DNA of 64,000 nt, taken from Thioalkalivibrio sp. ALJ24. Lineage in GTDB: Bacteria; Pseudomonadota; Gammaproteobacteria; Ectothiorhodospirales; Ectothiorhodospiraceae. Location of the stretch: contig NZ_KB898726.1 in the NCBI RefSeq assembly GCF_000377785.1, positions 27,801 to 91,800 of the forward strand. The letters are read 5' to 3'. How positions within the stretch are numbered: the stretch's first letter is position 1; every line of letters starts with the position of its first letter. A program made the position numbers and the translations under genes. Shown piece after piece: positions 26,119 to 35,014 of the stretch. The notes under the pieces are model-generated. The model worked only from the letters and a program-made list of their open reading frames with translations. It did no database searches and had not been told where the DNA came from.

Positions 26119-27147
26119 ATGAGCAGCAGCTACGTCATCGCCCTCGACGTGATGGGCGGCGATCACGGTGCTTCCGTGGTGATTCCGGCAGCCCGCCGGG
26201 CACTCAAGGGGCAGGGCGATTTCCGGCTGCAGCTGGTCGGCGATCAGGCGGTGATCGAGCCCGAACTCCAGGCCTGGTCCGCGACCGAGCGCGAGCGCGT
26301 GGAGATCGTCCATGCCTCGCAGGTGGTGGGCATGGAGGAGCTGCCGGCGGTGGCCCTGCGTACCAAGCGGGACTCGTCGATGCGGGTCGCGATCGAACAG
26401 GTGCGCAAGGGCGAGGCGCAGGCCTGCGTCAGCGCCGGAAACACCGGCGGGCTGATGGCCACAGCGCGCTATGTCCTCAAGACCCTGCCGGGGATCGACC
26501 GGCCGGCCATCGCCACCGCGCTGCCATCGATGAATGCCCACACCCACATGCTGGATCTGGGTGCCAATGTCGACGTGGAGGCCGCGCATCTGTACCAGTT
26601 CGCGGTCATGGGCTCGGTTTTGGCGAAGGCCGTGGATGGCGTGGACAGTCCGCGTGTCGGGCTGCTGAACATCGGTTCGGAGGCGATCAAGGGCAACGAC
26701 CGGGTGCGCGAGGCCGGGCGCATGCTCGAGGACTCGTCGCTGAACTACGTGGGCTTCGTCGAGGGCAACGACGTCTACTGCGGCGATGTGGACGTGGTGG
26801 TCTGTGATGGCTTCGTCGGCAACGTGGCGCTGAAAACCAGCGAGGGCGTGGCGAAGATGATCACCAGCAACATGAAGGCCGAGTTCCGGAGCTCGCTTTA
26901 CTCGCGCCTGGCCGGACTGATGGCCCTCCCGGTCCTGCGCCGCCTGCGTCACCGGTTCGACCACCGGCGCTACAACGGTGCCTCGCTGCTGGGACTGCAG
27001 GGCATCGTCATCAAGAGCCACGGCAGCGCGGATTCGCTGGCCTTCGCCAATGCCATCCGCATTGCCCGGATCGAGGCCGAGGCCAACATCGCGACCCGTA
27101 TCGACAAGCAGCTGGAACGGCTGCTGCGGCAGGAGACGCCGGAGTGA
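26119..27147 (+). CDS. plsX: phosphate acyltransferase
   Basis: 342 residues. PlsX converts acyl-ACP to acyl-phosphate for phosphatidic acid synthesis. The start [20 protein letters not shown] is diagnostic, followed by [10 protein letters not shown] and the conserved [16 protein letters not shown] loop. The protein is peripheral at the membrane. Its TGA overlaps the fabH GTG (GTGA), giving translational coupling. This is the usual rpmF-plsX-fabH order. Confidence 0.95.
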   Translation: MSSSYVIALDVMGGDHGASVVIPAARRALKGQGDFRLQLVGDQAVIEPELQAWSATERERVEIVHASQVVGMEELPAVALRTKRDSSMRVAIEQVRKGEAQACVSAGNTGGLMATARYVLKTLPGIDRPAIATALPSMNAHTHMLDLGANVDVEAAHLYQFAVMGSVLAKAVDGVDSPRVGLLNIGSEAIKGNDRVREAGRMLEDSSLNYVGFVEGNDVYCGDVDVVVCDGFVGNVALKTSEGVAKMITSNMKAEFRSSLYSRLAGLMALPVLRRLRHRFDHRRYNGASLLGLQGIVIKSHGSADSLAFANAIRIARIEAEANIATRIDKQLERLLRQETPE

Positions 27148-28106
27148 ATCACGCCCGTATCGCCGGAACCGGGAGCTACCTCCCGGAGCGCATCCTCACC
27201 AACGAGGAACTGGAGGCCATGGTGGACACCTCCGACGCATGGATCCGCGAGCGCACCGGCATCCACGAACGCCACATCGCCGCGGACAACGAGCTGACTT
27301 CCGATCTCGCTCTGAAGGCCTCGGAGCGCGCTCTGGAAGCCGCAGGTCTGCAGGCCTCCGATCTCGATCTGATCCTGGTGGCGACCACCACGCCCGACCA
27401 GATCTTTCCCAGCACCGCCTGCATCCTGCAGGCCAAACTGGGGGTGGGGGGCTGTGCCGCGTTCGACGTCCAGGCCGTATGCAGCGGGTTCGTGTATGCG
27501 CTGGCGACTGCCGATCGCTTCATGCGCAATGACGGGCCGCGGCACGTGCTGGTGGTGGGGGCGGAGACCCTGTCGCGCATCACCGACTATACCGACCGCT
27601 CCAACTGCATCCTGTGGGGCGACGGCGCCGGTGCGGTGGTGCTCTCGCGGGCGACCGATCCCGGCATTATCTCCACCCATCTGCATGCGGACGGGCAGCA
27701 CCGGTCGCTGCTGGAGGTCCCGGGCGGGATCTCGCAGCCGGATGATAACCCGGACCTGGACTTCATCCGCATGGAGGGCCGGGCGGTCTTCCGGGTTGCA
27801 GTGAACACCCTGGACCAGATCGTCGACGAGACCCTGGAACACAACGGGATCGACAAGTCGGAACTCGACTGGCTGGTGCCGCATCAGGCGAACATCCGCA
27901 TCATCCAGGCCACCGCGAAGAAATTGAACATGTCCATGGACCACGTAGTGGTTACCGTGGACCGTCACGGGAATACCTCGGCGGCCTCGGTGCCGCTGGC
28001 ACTGGACACCGCGGTGCGGGACGGGCGCATCAAGCGCGGGGATCTGATCCTCACCGAGGCGTTTGGCGGCGGCTTCACCTGGGGCTCGGCCCTGATCCGC
28101 ATGTAA
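27144..28106 (+). CDS. fabH: beta-ketoacyl-ACP synthase III
   Basis: 320 residues starting at GTG within the plsX stop. The catalytic triad is C113 (QAVCSGF), H247 (VPHQAN) and N277 (HGNTSA). FabH condenses acetyl-CoA with malonyl-ACP to start fatty acid synthesis. All catalytic residues are present and the length is standard. In E. coli fabD, fabG and acpP follow; here they do not, and a CYTH protein comes next, 11 bases on. Confidence 0.95.
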   Translation: MNHARIAGTGSYLPERILTNEELEAMVDTSDAWIRERTGIHERHIAADNELTSDLALKASERALEAAGLQASDLDLILVATTTPDQIFPSTACILQAKLGVGGCAAFDVQAVCSGFVYALATADRFMRNDGPRHVLVVGAETLSRITDYTDRSNCILWGDGAGAVVLSRATDPGIISTHLHADGQHRSLLEVPGGISQPDDNPDLDFIRMEGRAVFRVAVNTLDQIVDETLEHNGIDKSELDWLVPHQANIRIIQATAKKLNMSMDHVVVTVDRHGNTSAASVPLALDTAVRDGRIKRGDLILTEAFGGGFTWGSALIRM

Positions 28107-28117
28107 GGGAAGCGGGG

Positions 28118-28594
28118 ATGGGACGCGAGATCGAACGCAAGTTCCTGCTGGCGGGCGATGGCTGGCGCGAGCAGGCGCATCGTTCCTGCTACATGCGTCA
28201 GGGCTACCTGTGCGGCAACGAGCGGGCGTCCATCCGGGTGCGGGTCGAACCCGATTCGGCCAACCTGAACATCAAGAGCGCGACCCTGGGCGTGGAACGC
28301 GACGAGTACCAGTTCGCGATCCCCGAAGAAGAGGCGCACGCGATGCTCGATACCCTGGCCGGTGCGCAGGTGGAGAAGACCCGCCACTGGGTGGATCACC
28401 GGGGATGGGTGTTCGAGGTCGATGAATTCCACGGCGCGAATGCCGGGCTGATCGTCGCGGAGCTGGAGCTGGCCGACGCGGACGCCGAGTTTCCCCGACC
28501 CGAATGGCTGGGCACCGAGGTCTCGCACGACCCGCGCTACTACAACACCGAACTGGCGCGCCACCCCTATCGTGAGTGGGAGCGGGGTGAGTAA
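28118..28594 (+). CDS. CYTH-domain protein, possible triphosphatase
   Basis: 158 residues. The ExExK signature EIERKFLL (about 4-11) and alternating charged strands (RASIRVRVEP, VFEVDEFHG, IVAELELAD) give the CYTH triphosphate-tunnel fold. The single-domain size resembles bacterial inorganic triphosphatases and class-IV-like members. Which triphosphate it cleaves is unknown. It follows fabH by 11 bases, and its 3' end overlaps the next gene by 8 bases. Confidence 0.87.
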   Translation: MGREIERKFLLAGDGWREQAHRSCYMRQGYLCGNERASIRVRVEPDSANLNIKSATLGVERDEYQFAIPEEEAHAMLDTLAGAQVEKTRHWVDHRGWVFEVDEFHGANAGLIVAELELADADAEFPRPEWLGTEVSHDPRYYNTELARHPYREWERGE

Positions 28595-29264
28595 CGCGAG
28601 CGCGTCGGGGCCGGGTACGGAATCGGCCGCGGGAAAGGATGCGGGCTTCGACCCCCACTGCCGGCGCTGTGCCCGCCTGGCGCGGTTCCTCGACGAGGTG
28701 CGGGCCGGGCACCCCGGCTACCATGCCGCACCGGTGCCGTCGTTCGGGCCGGCGGATGCCGGCTTGCTGATCGTCGGTCTGGCGCCGGGGATGCACGGGG
28801 CCAACGCCACCGGTCGGCCCTTCACCGGCGATTATGCCGGCATCCTGCTGTACGCCACCCTGCATGAATACGGCTTCGCCAGCGCCCCCGACAGCGAACG
28901 CGCGGACGACGGGCTGGAGCTGTACGACTGCCGCATCACCAACGCCGTGAAATGCCTGCCGCCGCAGAACCGGCCGACGACCGCCGAAATCCGCGAATGC
29001 AACGGCTATCTGGCCACCGAGATCGCGGCCGTGCGCCCGCGGGTAATCCTCGCGCTGGGCAAGGTGGCGCACGATGCGGTGCTGCGCACCCGCGGGCTGG
29101 CGCTCGCGCGGCATGCCTTCGGCCATGCGGCGGAGCACCGGCTGGACGACGACACCCTGCTGGTGGATTCCTACCACTGTTCGCGCTACAACACCCAGAC
29201 CGGCCGACTGACCCCGGAGATGTTCCGGAGGCTGTTCGCGCGGATCCGGGAGCGGATATCCTGA
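28587..29264 (+). CDS. family 5 (UdgB-type) uracil-DNA glycosylase
   Basis: About 225 residues. The cluster cysteine pair CRRCARL near residue 30 and two further cysteines suggest the [4Fe-4S] site of family 4/5 enzymes. The motif GLAPGMHGANATGRPFTGDYAG is the family 5 active-site loop, lacking the Glu/Asp of other UDGs, and VDSYHCSRYNTQTG is the C-terminal His motif. It excises uracil or other deaminated bases from DNA. The start is ambiguous: GTG at 28587 has gggagcggg upstream, and another in-frame GTG lies 15 bases earlier. It sits 7 bases before uvrC, giving two DNA-repair genes in tandem. Confidence 0.86.
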   Translation: MSNASASGPGTESAAGKDAGFDPHCRRCARLARFLDEVRAGHPGYHAAPVPSFGPADAGLLIVGLAPGMHGANATGRPFTGDYAGILLYATLHEYGFASAPDSERADDGLELYDCRITNAVKCLPPQNRPTTAEIRECNGYLATEIAAVRPRVILALGKVAHDAVLRTRGLALARHAFGHAAEHRLDDDTLLVDSYHCSRYNTQTGRLTPEMFRRLFARIRERIS

Positions 29265-29271
29265 TTGCGCC

Positions 29272-31098
29272 ATGAGCGCGCCCGAAACAGGATTCGATCC
29301 GGAACCCTTCCTCAGGAACCTGACCCAGTCCCCCGGCGTTTATCAGATGCTGGATGCGGAAGGGAAGGTGCTCTACGTGGGGAAGGCCCGCAACCTTCGC
29401 AGTCGCGTCACCAGCTATTTCCGCGGCGGTGACGACCGTGGCCCGCGCATCCGCTCGATGGTGCGCCAGATCGCGGACATCCGCATCGTCGTCACCCACA
29501 CCGAGTCCGAGGCGCTGCTGCTGGAGGCGAACCTCATCAAGCAGCACCGGCCGCGCTACAACGTGCTGCTGCGGGATGACAAGAGCTATCCCTACATCTT
29601 TGTCTCCGGCCACGAATATCCGCGTCTGGGTTTCCATCGCGGGGCGAAGAAGAAGGGGATCCGCTATTTCGGCCCCTATCCCTCGGCCGGGGCGGTGCGC
29701 GAGAGCCTCGCGCTGTTGCAGAAGCTGTTTCAGGTGCGCCAGTGCGAGGACAGCGTGTTCGCGCATCGCAGCCGCCCGTGCCTGCAGTATCAGATCGGAC
29801 GCTGCACCGCACCCTGCGTGGACTACATCTCGCCGGAGGACTATGCCCGCGACGTGGAGGCCAGCGTGCGCTTTCTCGAGGGCGACAGCGAGGCTGTGAT
29901 CGGCGACCTGCTGGAGCGCATGGAGGCGGCCTCGGCGGCGCTGGAGTTCGAAAAGGCGGCGCGCCTGCGTGACCAGATCGGGCGGCTGCGCGAGATCTCG
30001 CAGCAGCAGTTCGTCGCCGGCGGCGAGGGGAATGCCGACGTGATCGCACTGGCACAGTCCGGCGGGAGCTTCGCGGTGGAGGTGTTCTTTGTCCGCAACG
30101 GGCAGAATCTGGGCAACAGCGAGCTGTTCCCGGACGTGCCGGAGGCGGCGGATCACGACGAGATCATGGCGGCCGTGCTGGCGCAGTACTATGCCGAACG
30201 CGAGCCCCCGCCCCAGGTACTGCTGTCGCACCAACCCGAAGGGGCCGAGGCCCTGGAAACCCTGCTCGGTGAACGCCGCGGGGCCCGGGTGAAGCTGGCC
30301 TGGTCGCTGCGCGGCGAACGCGCCCGCTGGCTGGACATGGCCCGGCGCAACGCAGAGCAGGCGCTGAAGACGCGGCTGGCCAGCCAGGCCGGGCAGGCCG
30401 CGCGCCTGCAGGCCCTGACCACCGAGCTGGATCTGGAAGAGGCACCGCAGCGCATGGAGTGCTTCGATATCTCCCACACCCGCGGGGAGGGCACCGTCGC
30501 CTCCTGTGTGGTGTTCGGTCCCGACGGGCCGATCAAGTCGGATTACCGACGGTTCAATATCGAAGGGATCGAACCCGGCGACGACTACGCCGCCATGCAT
30601 CAGGCGCTCAGCCGGCGTTTCGCGCGGCTGAAGAAGGGCGAGGGCCGCGAACCGGACCTGCTGTTCATCGACGGGGGCAAGGGGCAGGTCACCCAGGCCC
30701 TGAACGTGCTGGCCGATCTCGGGCTGGATCACATCCGGGTGGTGGGCGTGGCCAAGGGCGAGGAACGCCGCGCGGGGATGGAAACCCTGGTGTTGAGCGG
30801 GGTGGAGGCGCCTTCTATACTGCCGGCGCATTCAAGTGCGCTGCACCTGATCCAGCAGATTCGCGACGAGGCGCACCGCTTCGCGATTACCGGCCATCGG
30901 GCGCGGCGGGCGAAGACCCGCAAGGAGTCCACCCTGGAGTCGATCCGTGGCCTGGGGCCCCGACGGCGCAGCGCGCTGCTGAAGCACTTTGGCGGCCTGC
31001 GCGGGGTATCCCGCGCGGGCGTGGAAGAACTGACCAAGGTGCCCGGGATCAACCGTCGCCTGGCGCAGGCGATATACGACCAGTTCCACGAGGCCTGA
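29272..31098 (+). CDS. uvrC: excinuclease ABC subunit C
   Basis: 608 residues, full length. It has an N-terminal GIY-YIG nuclease (SPGVYQM ... LYVGKARNLRSRV, about 22-45), a UvrB-interacting UVR motif (LEFEKAARLRDQIGRL), a central RNase H-like endonuclease domain (MECFDISHTRGEGTVAS, LLFIDGGKGQ) and C-terminal helix-hairpin-helix repeats (GLGPRRRSALLKHFGG, KVPGINRRLAQAIYD). UvrC makes both incisions in nucleotide-excision repair. It is followed 6 bases later by pgsA, the usual gammaproteobacterial arrangement. Confidence 0.96.
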   Translation: MSAPETGFDPEPFLRNLTQSPGVYQMLDAEGKVLYVGKARNLRSRVTSYFRGGDDRGPRIRSMVRQIADIRIVVTHTESEALLLEANLIKQHRPRYNVLLRDDKSYPYIFVSGHEYPRLGFHRGAKKKGIRYFGPYPSAGAVRESLALLQKLFQVRQCEDSVFAHRSRPCLQYQIGRCTAPCVDYISPEDYARDVEASVRFLEGDSEAVIGDLLERMEAASAALEFEKAARLRDQIGRLREISQQQFVAGGEGNADVIALAQSGGSFAVEVFFVRNGQNLGNSELFPDVPEAADHDEIMAAVLAQYYAEREPPPQVLLSHQPEGAEALETLLGERRGARVKLAWSLRGERARWLDMARRNAEQALKTRLASQAGQAARLQALTTELDLEEAPQRMECFDISHTRGEGTVASCVVFGPDGPIKSDYRRFNIEGIEPGDDYAAMHQALSRRFARLKKGEGREPDLLFIDGGKGQVTQALNVLADLGLDHIRVVGVAKGEERRAGMETLVLSGVEAPSILPAHSSALHLIQQIRDEAHRFAITGHRARRAKTRKESTLESIRGLGPRRRSALLKHFGGLRGVSRAGVEELTKVPGINRRLAQAIYDQFHEA

Positions 31099-31104
31099 CC
31101 CGAG

Positions 31105-31656
31105 ATGTTTCCCCGACTTCCCACCTGGCTGACCTGGTCGCGCATCGTGATGATCCCGCTGATGATCGGGGTCTTTTACACGCTGCCGATGCCGGCGGCG
31201 GGCATCACGGCCGCCATCATCTTCGCGCTGGCAGGCATCACCGACTGGCTGGATGGCTATCTGGCACGGCGCTGGTCAGTGACCAGCCGTTTCGGGGCCT
31301 TCCTCGATCCGGTGGCGGACAAGCTGATCGTGGCCGCCGCGCTGGTGCTGGTGGTGGATCACAACCCGGGGCTGGGACTGGCCCTGGCGGCGATCGTGAT
31401 CATCGGCCGCGAGATCGCGATCTCGGCCCTGCGCGAATGGATGGCCGAGGTCGGCGCCAGCGCGAAGGTGGCCGTGTCCTGGGTGGGCAAGGTCAAGACC
31501 AGTGCGCAGATGCTGGCCATCTTCCTGCTGCTGTGGGCGGAGCCGGTGGCCGGTCTGCCGCTGTTCGTGATCGGCGAATGGCTGCTGTATCTGGCCGCGC
31601 TGCTGACCCTGGTCTCGATGGTGCAGTACATGCTGGCCGCGGCGCGCGACGCCTGA
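31105..31656 (+). CDS. pgsA: CDP-diacylglycerol--glycerol-3-phosphate 3-phosphatidyltransferase
   Basis: 183 residues, hydrophobic, with about four to six membrane helices. The CDP-alcohol phosphotransferase motif is complete: DWLDGYLAR followed by FGAFLDPVADK, giving the four metal-binding aspartates. It makes phosphatidylglycerol-phosphate at the inner membrane. The 6-base gap to uvrC indicates an operon. The promoter of tRNA-Gly lies 33 bases past the stop. Confidence 0.95.
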   Translation: MFPRLPTWLTWSRIVMIPLMIGVFYTLPMPAAGITAAIIFALAGITDWLDGYLARRWSVTSRFGAFLDPVADKLIVAAALVLVVDHNPGLGLALAAIVIIGREIAISALREWMAEVGASAKVAVSWVGKVKTSAQMLAIFLLLWAEPVAGLPLFVIGEWLLYLAALLTLVSMVQYMLAAARDA

Positions 31657-31689
31657 GTGAAAGGGCGGCGTGAATTTTCACCAGAGGTG

Positions 31690-31717
31690 TTGACGACGCC
31701 GTTACGGCCTGTAGAAT
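31690..31717 (+). promoter_or_regulatory. promoter of tRNA-Gly
   Basis: TTGACG (31690-31695), a 16-base spacer and TAGAAT (31712-31717), 17 bases before the mature tRNA 5' end. The position and quality fit a dedicated tRNA promoter. Confidence 0.7.
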
Positions 31718-31733
31718 ACGCACCTGTCGACGG

Positions 31734-31809
31734 GCGGGAATAGCTCAGCTGGTAGAGCACAACCTTGCCAAGGTTGGGGTCGCGAGTTCGAATCTCGTTT
31801 CCCGCTCCA
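31734..31809 (+). tRNA. tRNA-Gly (GCC)
   Basis: 76 bases including an encoded CCA. The acceptor stem GCGGGAA/TTCCCGC is perfect. The D-arm TAGCTCAGCTGGTAGAGCA, anticodon stem-loop ACCTTGCCAAGGT with anticodon GCC, and T-arm with GTTCGAATC are all canonical. Confidence 0.97.
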
Positions 31810-31821
31810 AACGATTTCCCG

Positions 31822-31851
31822 AAGCCCCGGCACCGCCGGGGCTTTCTGTTT
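31822..31851 (+). terminator. hairpin terminator between tRNA-Gly and tRNA-Cys
   Basis: AAGCCCCGGC/GCCGGGGCTT forms a perfect 10-bp stem around ACC, followed by TCTGTTT. It should stop most tRNA-Gly transcription, leaving tRNA-Cys 33 bases on to depend on read-through or its own promoter. Confidence 0.75.
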
Positions 31852-31884
31852 CGGCACAACCGGCAGCCGCCGGGCATGCCCCCG

Positions 31885-31958
31885 GGCTGGGTGGCAGAGT
31901 GGTGATGCAGCGGACTGCAAATCCGCGTACCTCGGTTCGATTCCGGGCCCAGCCTCCA
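31885..31958 (+). tRNA. tRNA-Cys (GCA)
   Basis: 74 bases with encoded CCA. The acceptor stem GGCTGGG/CCCAGCC is perfect, the anticodon loop CTGCAAA carries GCA, and the T-arm contains GGTTCGATTCC. No clear -35/-10 is visible between the preceding terminator and the gene. Confidence 0.96.
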
Positions 31959-32257
31959 TTTCCCTGTTTCCCCGTCTCCTTCCCCGTTTCCCGTGGGCGT
32001 CTGATGCTGCGCCGAACACCGGTTTTTTGGGGCGAGGATTCAGGTCGTCTCGTCTCTGTCCCCCAAGAAGAAAACGAGGCCCGGCCCGATGCCGAAGGGC
32101 CGTGCGGGACGGCGGCCGAACTGCCGCGTCTGGCGCGCGAACGGAAGGTGATGAACGGATGCTACCGGGGATGACCCGGTGCCTTCAGGCGGGGTGGATC
32201 GGCCAGAGCGGACGTCAACGACAGCGCGGGACGTTTGTCCGAATCAGGCCCGCAGCC
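31959..32257. other. 299-base intergenic stretch without a gene
   Basis: Lies between tRNA-Cys and the minus-strand Ala-rich protein. It starts with a pyrimidine-rich tract (tttccctgtttccccgtctc). No frame with protein-like composition and a ribosome site is visible, and no RNA family is recognised. Confidence 0.5.
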
Positions 32258-32758
32258 TCAGGCCTGAATGTCCAGGGTGGATCCGGCGGTATTGATGCCG
32301 CGATTATCCATGGTGCCGTCCGGCATTACGGTGGCGGCCAGATCGTTCTCGGAGAGATCGCCATCCTCGAGGGCGGCCTCATCGTCGGTGATGCGGGCCG
32401 CCGTGGATTCGCCGGCTTCGGCGCGCGCCTCGGCGGTCGCGGAGGTTGCCGCACCGGCCTCCGGTCCATTGACGGCGCCGGTGGCCGTCGCACCGGCCAG
32501 AGAGTTGGTCTCCGGATTGCCGGTGGCCTGTTCGACTCCGCGGGCGGCGGTTGGGTTGTCCACGGCCTGTGCGGCCTGGGCCCCTGCGGCGGCACTGGCC
32601 TGCGGAGAGGCCTGGCCGGTCTGGGTCGCGCCGGGCTGCTGGGCGGCCTGAGCGGGGTTCTGTGCCGCGGCAGCCGAATTGGCATTCCCCGCGTTCATGG
32701 CTGCCGTCTGGCTGGCCATGGCGGCGGGGTTGGGTCCGGTACCGTTGATCATGGTCAT
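32258..32758 (-). CDS. Ala/Gln/Gly-rich low-complexity protein, function unknown
   Basis: About 166 residues from the ATG at 32758 (gcgggag about ten bases upstream). Residues 10-110 are dominated by Ala, Gln, Asn, Gly and Thr with no hydrophobic core, signal peptide or membrane segment. The last 45 residues are more complex and acidic (ITDDEAALEDGDLSENDLAATVMPD) and end NTAGSTLDIQA. It is likely disordered and may be a surface, linker or stress-type protein. An upstream in-frame ATG would extend it by 31 residues but has no ribosome site. I do not recognise a family. Confidence 0.6.
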   Translation of the reverse strand: MTMINGTGPNPAAMASQTAAMNAGNANSAAAAQNPAQAAQQPGATQTGQASPQASAAAGAQAAQAVDNPTAARGVEQATGNPETNSLAGATATGAVNGPEAGAATSATAEARAEAGESTAARITDDEAALEDGDLSENDLAATVMPDGTMDNRGINTAGSTLDIQA

Positions 32759-32904
32759 GGGGAAACTCCCGCTGATCGTACTGCGGGCCGGGGGTACAGA
32801 GTGAGCGCCCTCGAGCCCGAAACTGTTTGTATTGACGTGATTATAGAGCATGTGGCCGGTGACGCGGGCAACGACCCGCGGACTCTGGGGTAGAATCCGC
32901 GCGC

Positions 32905-34119
32905 ATGAACGATACGGACCAGGTCTTCGATGTCGCGGTGATCGGCGCCGGTGCCGCCGGCATGATGTGTGCGGCGGTGGCCGGCCGGAGGGGCCGGCGG
33001 GTCGTGCTGCTGGATCATGCCGGTCGCCCGGGCAAGAAGATCCTGATGTCCGGCGGCGGGCGCTGCAACTTCACCAACCTCGACTGCGGGCCGGAACATT
33101 TCCTGTCCGCCAACCCGCATTTCGTGAAATCCGCGCTGGCGCGCTGTACCCAGTGGGATTTCATCGCGCTGGTGGAGGCGCACGGGATCCCCTGGCACGA
33201 AAGGAAGCTCGGTCAGCTGTTCTGTGACCGTTCGTCGAAGGACATCGTGCGCATGCTGCTGGACGAATGCGAGGCGGCCGGGGTGGCGTTGCGCACGTCC
33301 ACGCCGGTGGAGGTGCAGACGGACGGACAGCCGCCGTCCGATACTGCGAGCGGGTCTCGCTGGCAGCTGGATACCCCTCACGGGCGCATCGAAAGCGAGT
33401 CTCTGGTGATCGCGACCGGGGGCTACCCGATCCCGCGGATGGGCGCCACCGGGTTCGGCCTGGATCTGGCGGCGCGCCTGGGGATCCCGGTGCAGCCGAC
33501 CCGCCCGGCCCTGGTCCCGCTGACCCTGGACGGGGAGGCATACCAGGCGGTGGAAGGGCTCTCCGGGATTGCCCTGGATGCGGTGGCCGAGGCCGGGGAT
33601 GCGGGTTTCCATGAGAACGTGCTGTTCACGCATCGCGGTGTAAGCGGCCCGGCCATCCTGCAGGCATCGTCCTACTGGCAGCCGGGCGCGCCGGTGGCGG
33701 TGGATTTCTTCCCCGGGGATTCACTGGAGCAGCGCCTGCGCAGCGCGCGTGATGCGACCCCGAAACGCCAGCTGGGCACGGTGCTGGGGGAATGGCTGAC
33801 ACGTCGAGTGACCCGCCACTGGCTGGAGGCCGGGCTCGCCGACCGTCCGCTGGAACGCCTGACCGAGCACGAGATGGCGCAGGTGGCCGCGCGGCTTCAG
33901 CCGTGGCGGTTCGTACCGTCCGGCACCGAGGGCTATGCCCGCGCGGAGGTGATGGCCGGGGGCGTGGATACCCATGCCCTGTCGTCGCGCACCTGCGAGG
34001 CGCGCGATTTCCCGGGTCTTTATTTCATCGGCGAGGTGGTGGACGTGACCGGGCATCTGGGCGGCTACAACTTCCAGTGGGCCTGGGCGTCCGGGCATGC
34101 AGCTGGCGAGGTGGCCTGA
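32905..34119 (+). CDS. HI0933/BaiN-type FAD-dependent oxidoreductase
   Basis: 404 residues. The FAD-binding GAGAAG is at about 14-19, followed by GRPGKKILMSGGGRCNFTN, the hallmark of the HI0933/YhiN flavoprotein family, and a C-terminal FAD-closing segment GLYFIGEVVDVTGHLGGYNFQWAWASG. One member is linked to bile-acid reduction, but most have no assigned substrate. It is transcribed alone and converges on the motB-like gene with 38 bases between. Confidence 0.92.
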   Translation: MNDTDQVFDVAVIGAGAAGMMCAAVAGRRGRRVVLLDHAGRPGKKILMSGGGRCNFTNLDCGPEHFLSANPHFVKSALARCTQWDFIALVEAHGIPWHERKLGQLFCDRSSKDIVRMLLDECEAAGVALRTSTPVEVQTDGQPPSDTASGSRWQLDTPHGRIESESLVIATGGYPIPRMGATGFGLDLAARLGIPVQPTRPALVPLTLDGEAYQAVEGLSGIALDAVAEAGDAGFHENVLFTHRGVSGPAILQASSYWQPGAPVAVDFFPGDSLEQRLRSARDATPKRQLGTVLGEWLTRRVTRHWLEAGLADRPLERLTEHEMAQVAARLQPWRFVPSGTEGYARAEVMAGGVDTHALSSRTCEARDFPGLYFIGEVVDVTGHLGGYNFQWAWASGHAAGEVA

Positions 34120-34157
34120 GAGCCGGGCCGGGTCGGCTGGAAGGCTTCGGATATGGC

Positions 34158-35012
34158 CTACGGGGCCGGGGTCTCCAGCACGATGGAGACGCGGCGATTC
34201 TCGGCCCGTCCCTCGGCGGTGTCGTTGTCGGCCACCGGCCGGGTATCGGCATGGCCCACGGCCCGCAGGCTGTCCGGATCGACGCCGTTGTCGGTGAGGT
34301 AGCGCACCACGCCACTGGCCCGCGCGGCCGACAGCTCCCAGTTGGACGGGAAGCGCGGGGTCGCGATCGGCACGTTGTCGGTATGGCCCTCGATGGTGAC
34401 CTGGCCGTCGTGTTCCTCCAGCAAAGGCAGGAGCTCTTCCAGCAGGGCCTGCCCGTCGTCGGCCAGATCCGCCTGTGCGGTCGCGAACAGGATGTCATCC
34501 TGGATGCGCAGCTCGATGCTGCCGGGCTGTTCGATGACGTCCACCCCCTCGGGGGCGCGATCGCGCATGTCGCGGACGGCTTCCGGGTCGGCGGGCGCGT
34601 CTTCTTCGTCCTCCGGCAGGGGCACCGGGGTCGGCGGGTCGGCGGCCAGGGGCGGATCCTCGACCGGACCGGGCGGCACTTCCGGGGCCTCGGGCGCGAC
34701 GCGGAACAGCCGCGGGTCGACCAGATTCGACAGGTCGCGATAGACCAGTTCCACCGGATCGTCGTCGGCCGCGCGGATGCTCTCGTCGCGGGGCTCGGCG
34801 AAGGTCAGCATGATCACGAATACCACGATCACCAGGGTCAGCACGTCGAGATAGGTGAGGATCCAGGCGTGTTCGTCCTCGCGCAGGCTCTCTGCGCTGC
34901 GTCCGGTCTCCACCGTCAGTGCGTCGCGCGGCAGTACGTGATCGCCCTCGCGGGCGGCCGTGGCTCCCCCGGCCGGGGGGCTGGCCGGTACCGGATCGCC
35001 GTTGCTGGCCAT
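34158..35012 (-). CDS. MotB-like OmpA-family stator protein
   Basis: 284 residues. An N-terminal cytoplasmic tail precedes one membrane helix containing the proton-binding Asp of MotB/PomB (ILTYLDVLTLVIVVFVIMLTF). A Pro/Glu-rich linker (about 105-150) leads to a C-terminal OmpA-like peptidoglycan-binding domain (IEGHTDNVPI ... NWELSAARASGVVRYL). With the MotA-like protein it forms an ion-driven stator. No flagellar genes are nearby, and an orphan pair may drive flagella encoded elsewhere or another process. The start is 2 bases after the motA-like stop. Confidence 0.9.
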   Translation of the reverse strand: MASNGDPVPASPPAGGATAAREGDHVLPRDALTVETGRSAESLREDEHAWILTYLDVLTLVIVVFVIMLTFAEPRDESIRAADDDPVELVYRDLSNLVDPRLFRVAPEAPEVPPGPVEDPPLAADPPTPVPLPEDEEDAPADPEAVRDMRDRAPEGVDVIEQPGSIELRIQDDILFATAQADLADDGQALLEELLPLLEEHDGQVTIEGHTDNVPIATPRFPSNWELSAARASGVVRYLTDNGVDPDSLRAVGHADTRPVADNDTAEGRAENRRVSIVLETPAP

Positions 35013-35014
35013 GT

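Noticed and set aside
32027-32257. Small coding frame downstream of tRNA-Cys
   Set aside because: No ribosome site, arginine-rich shadow composition, no similarity.
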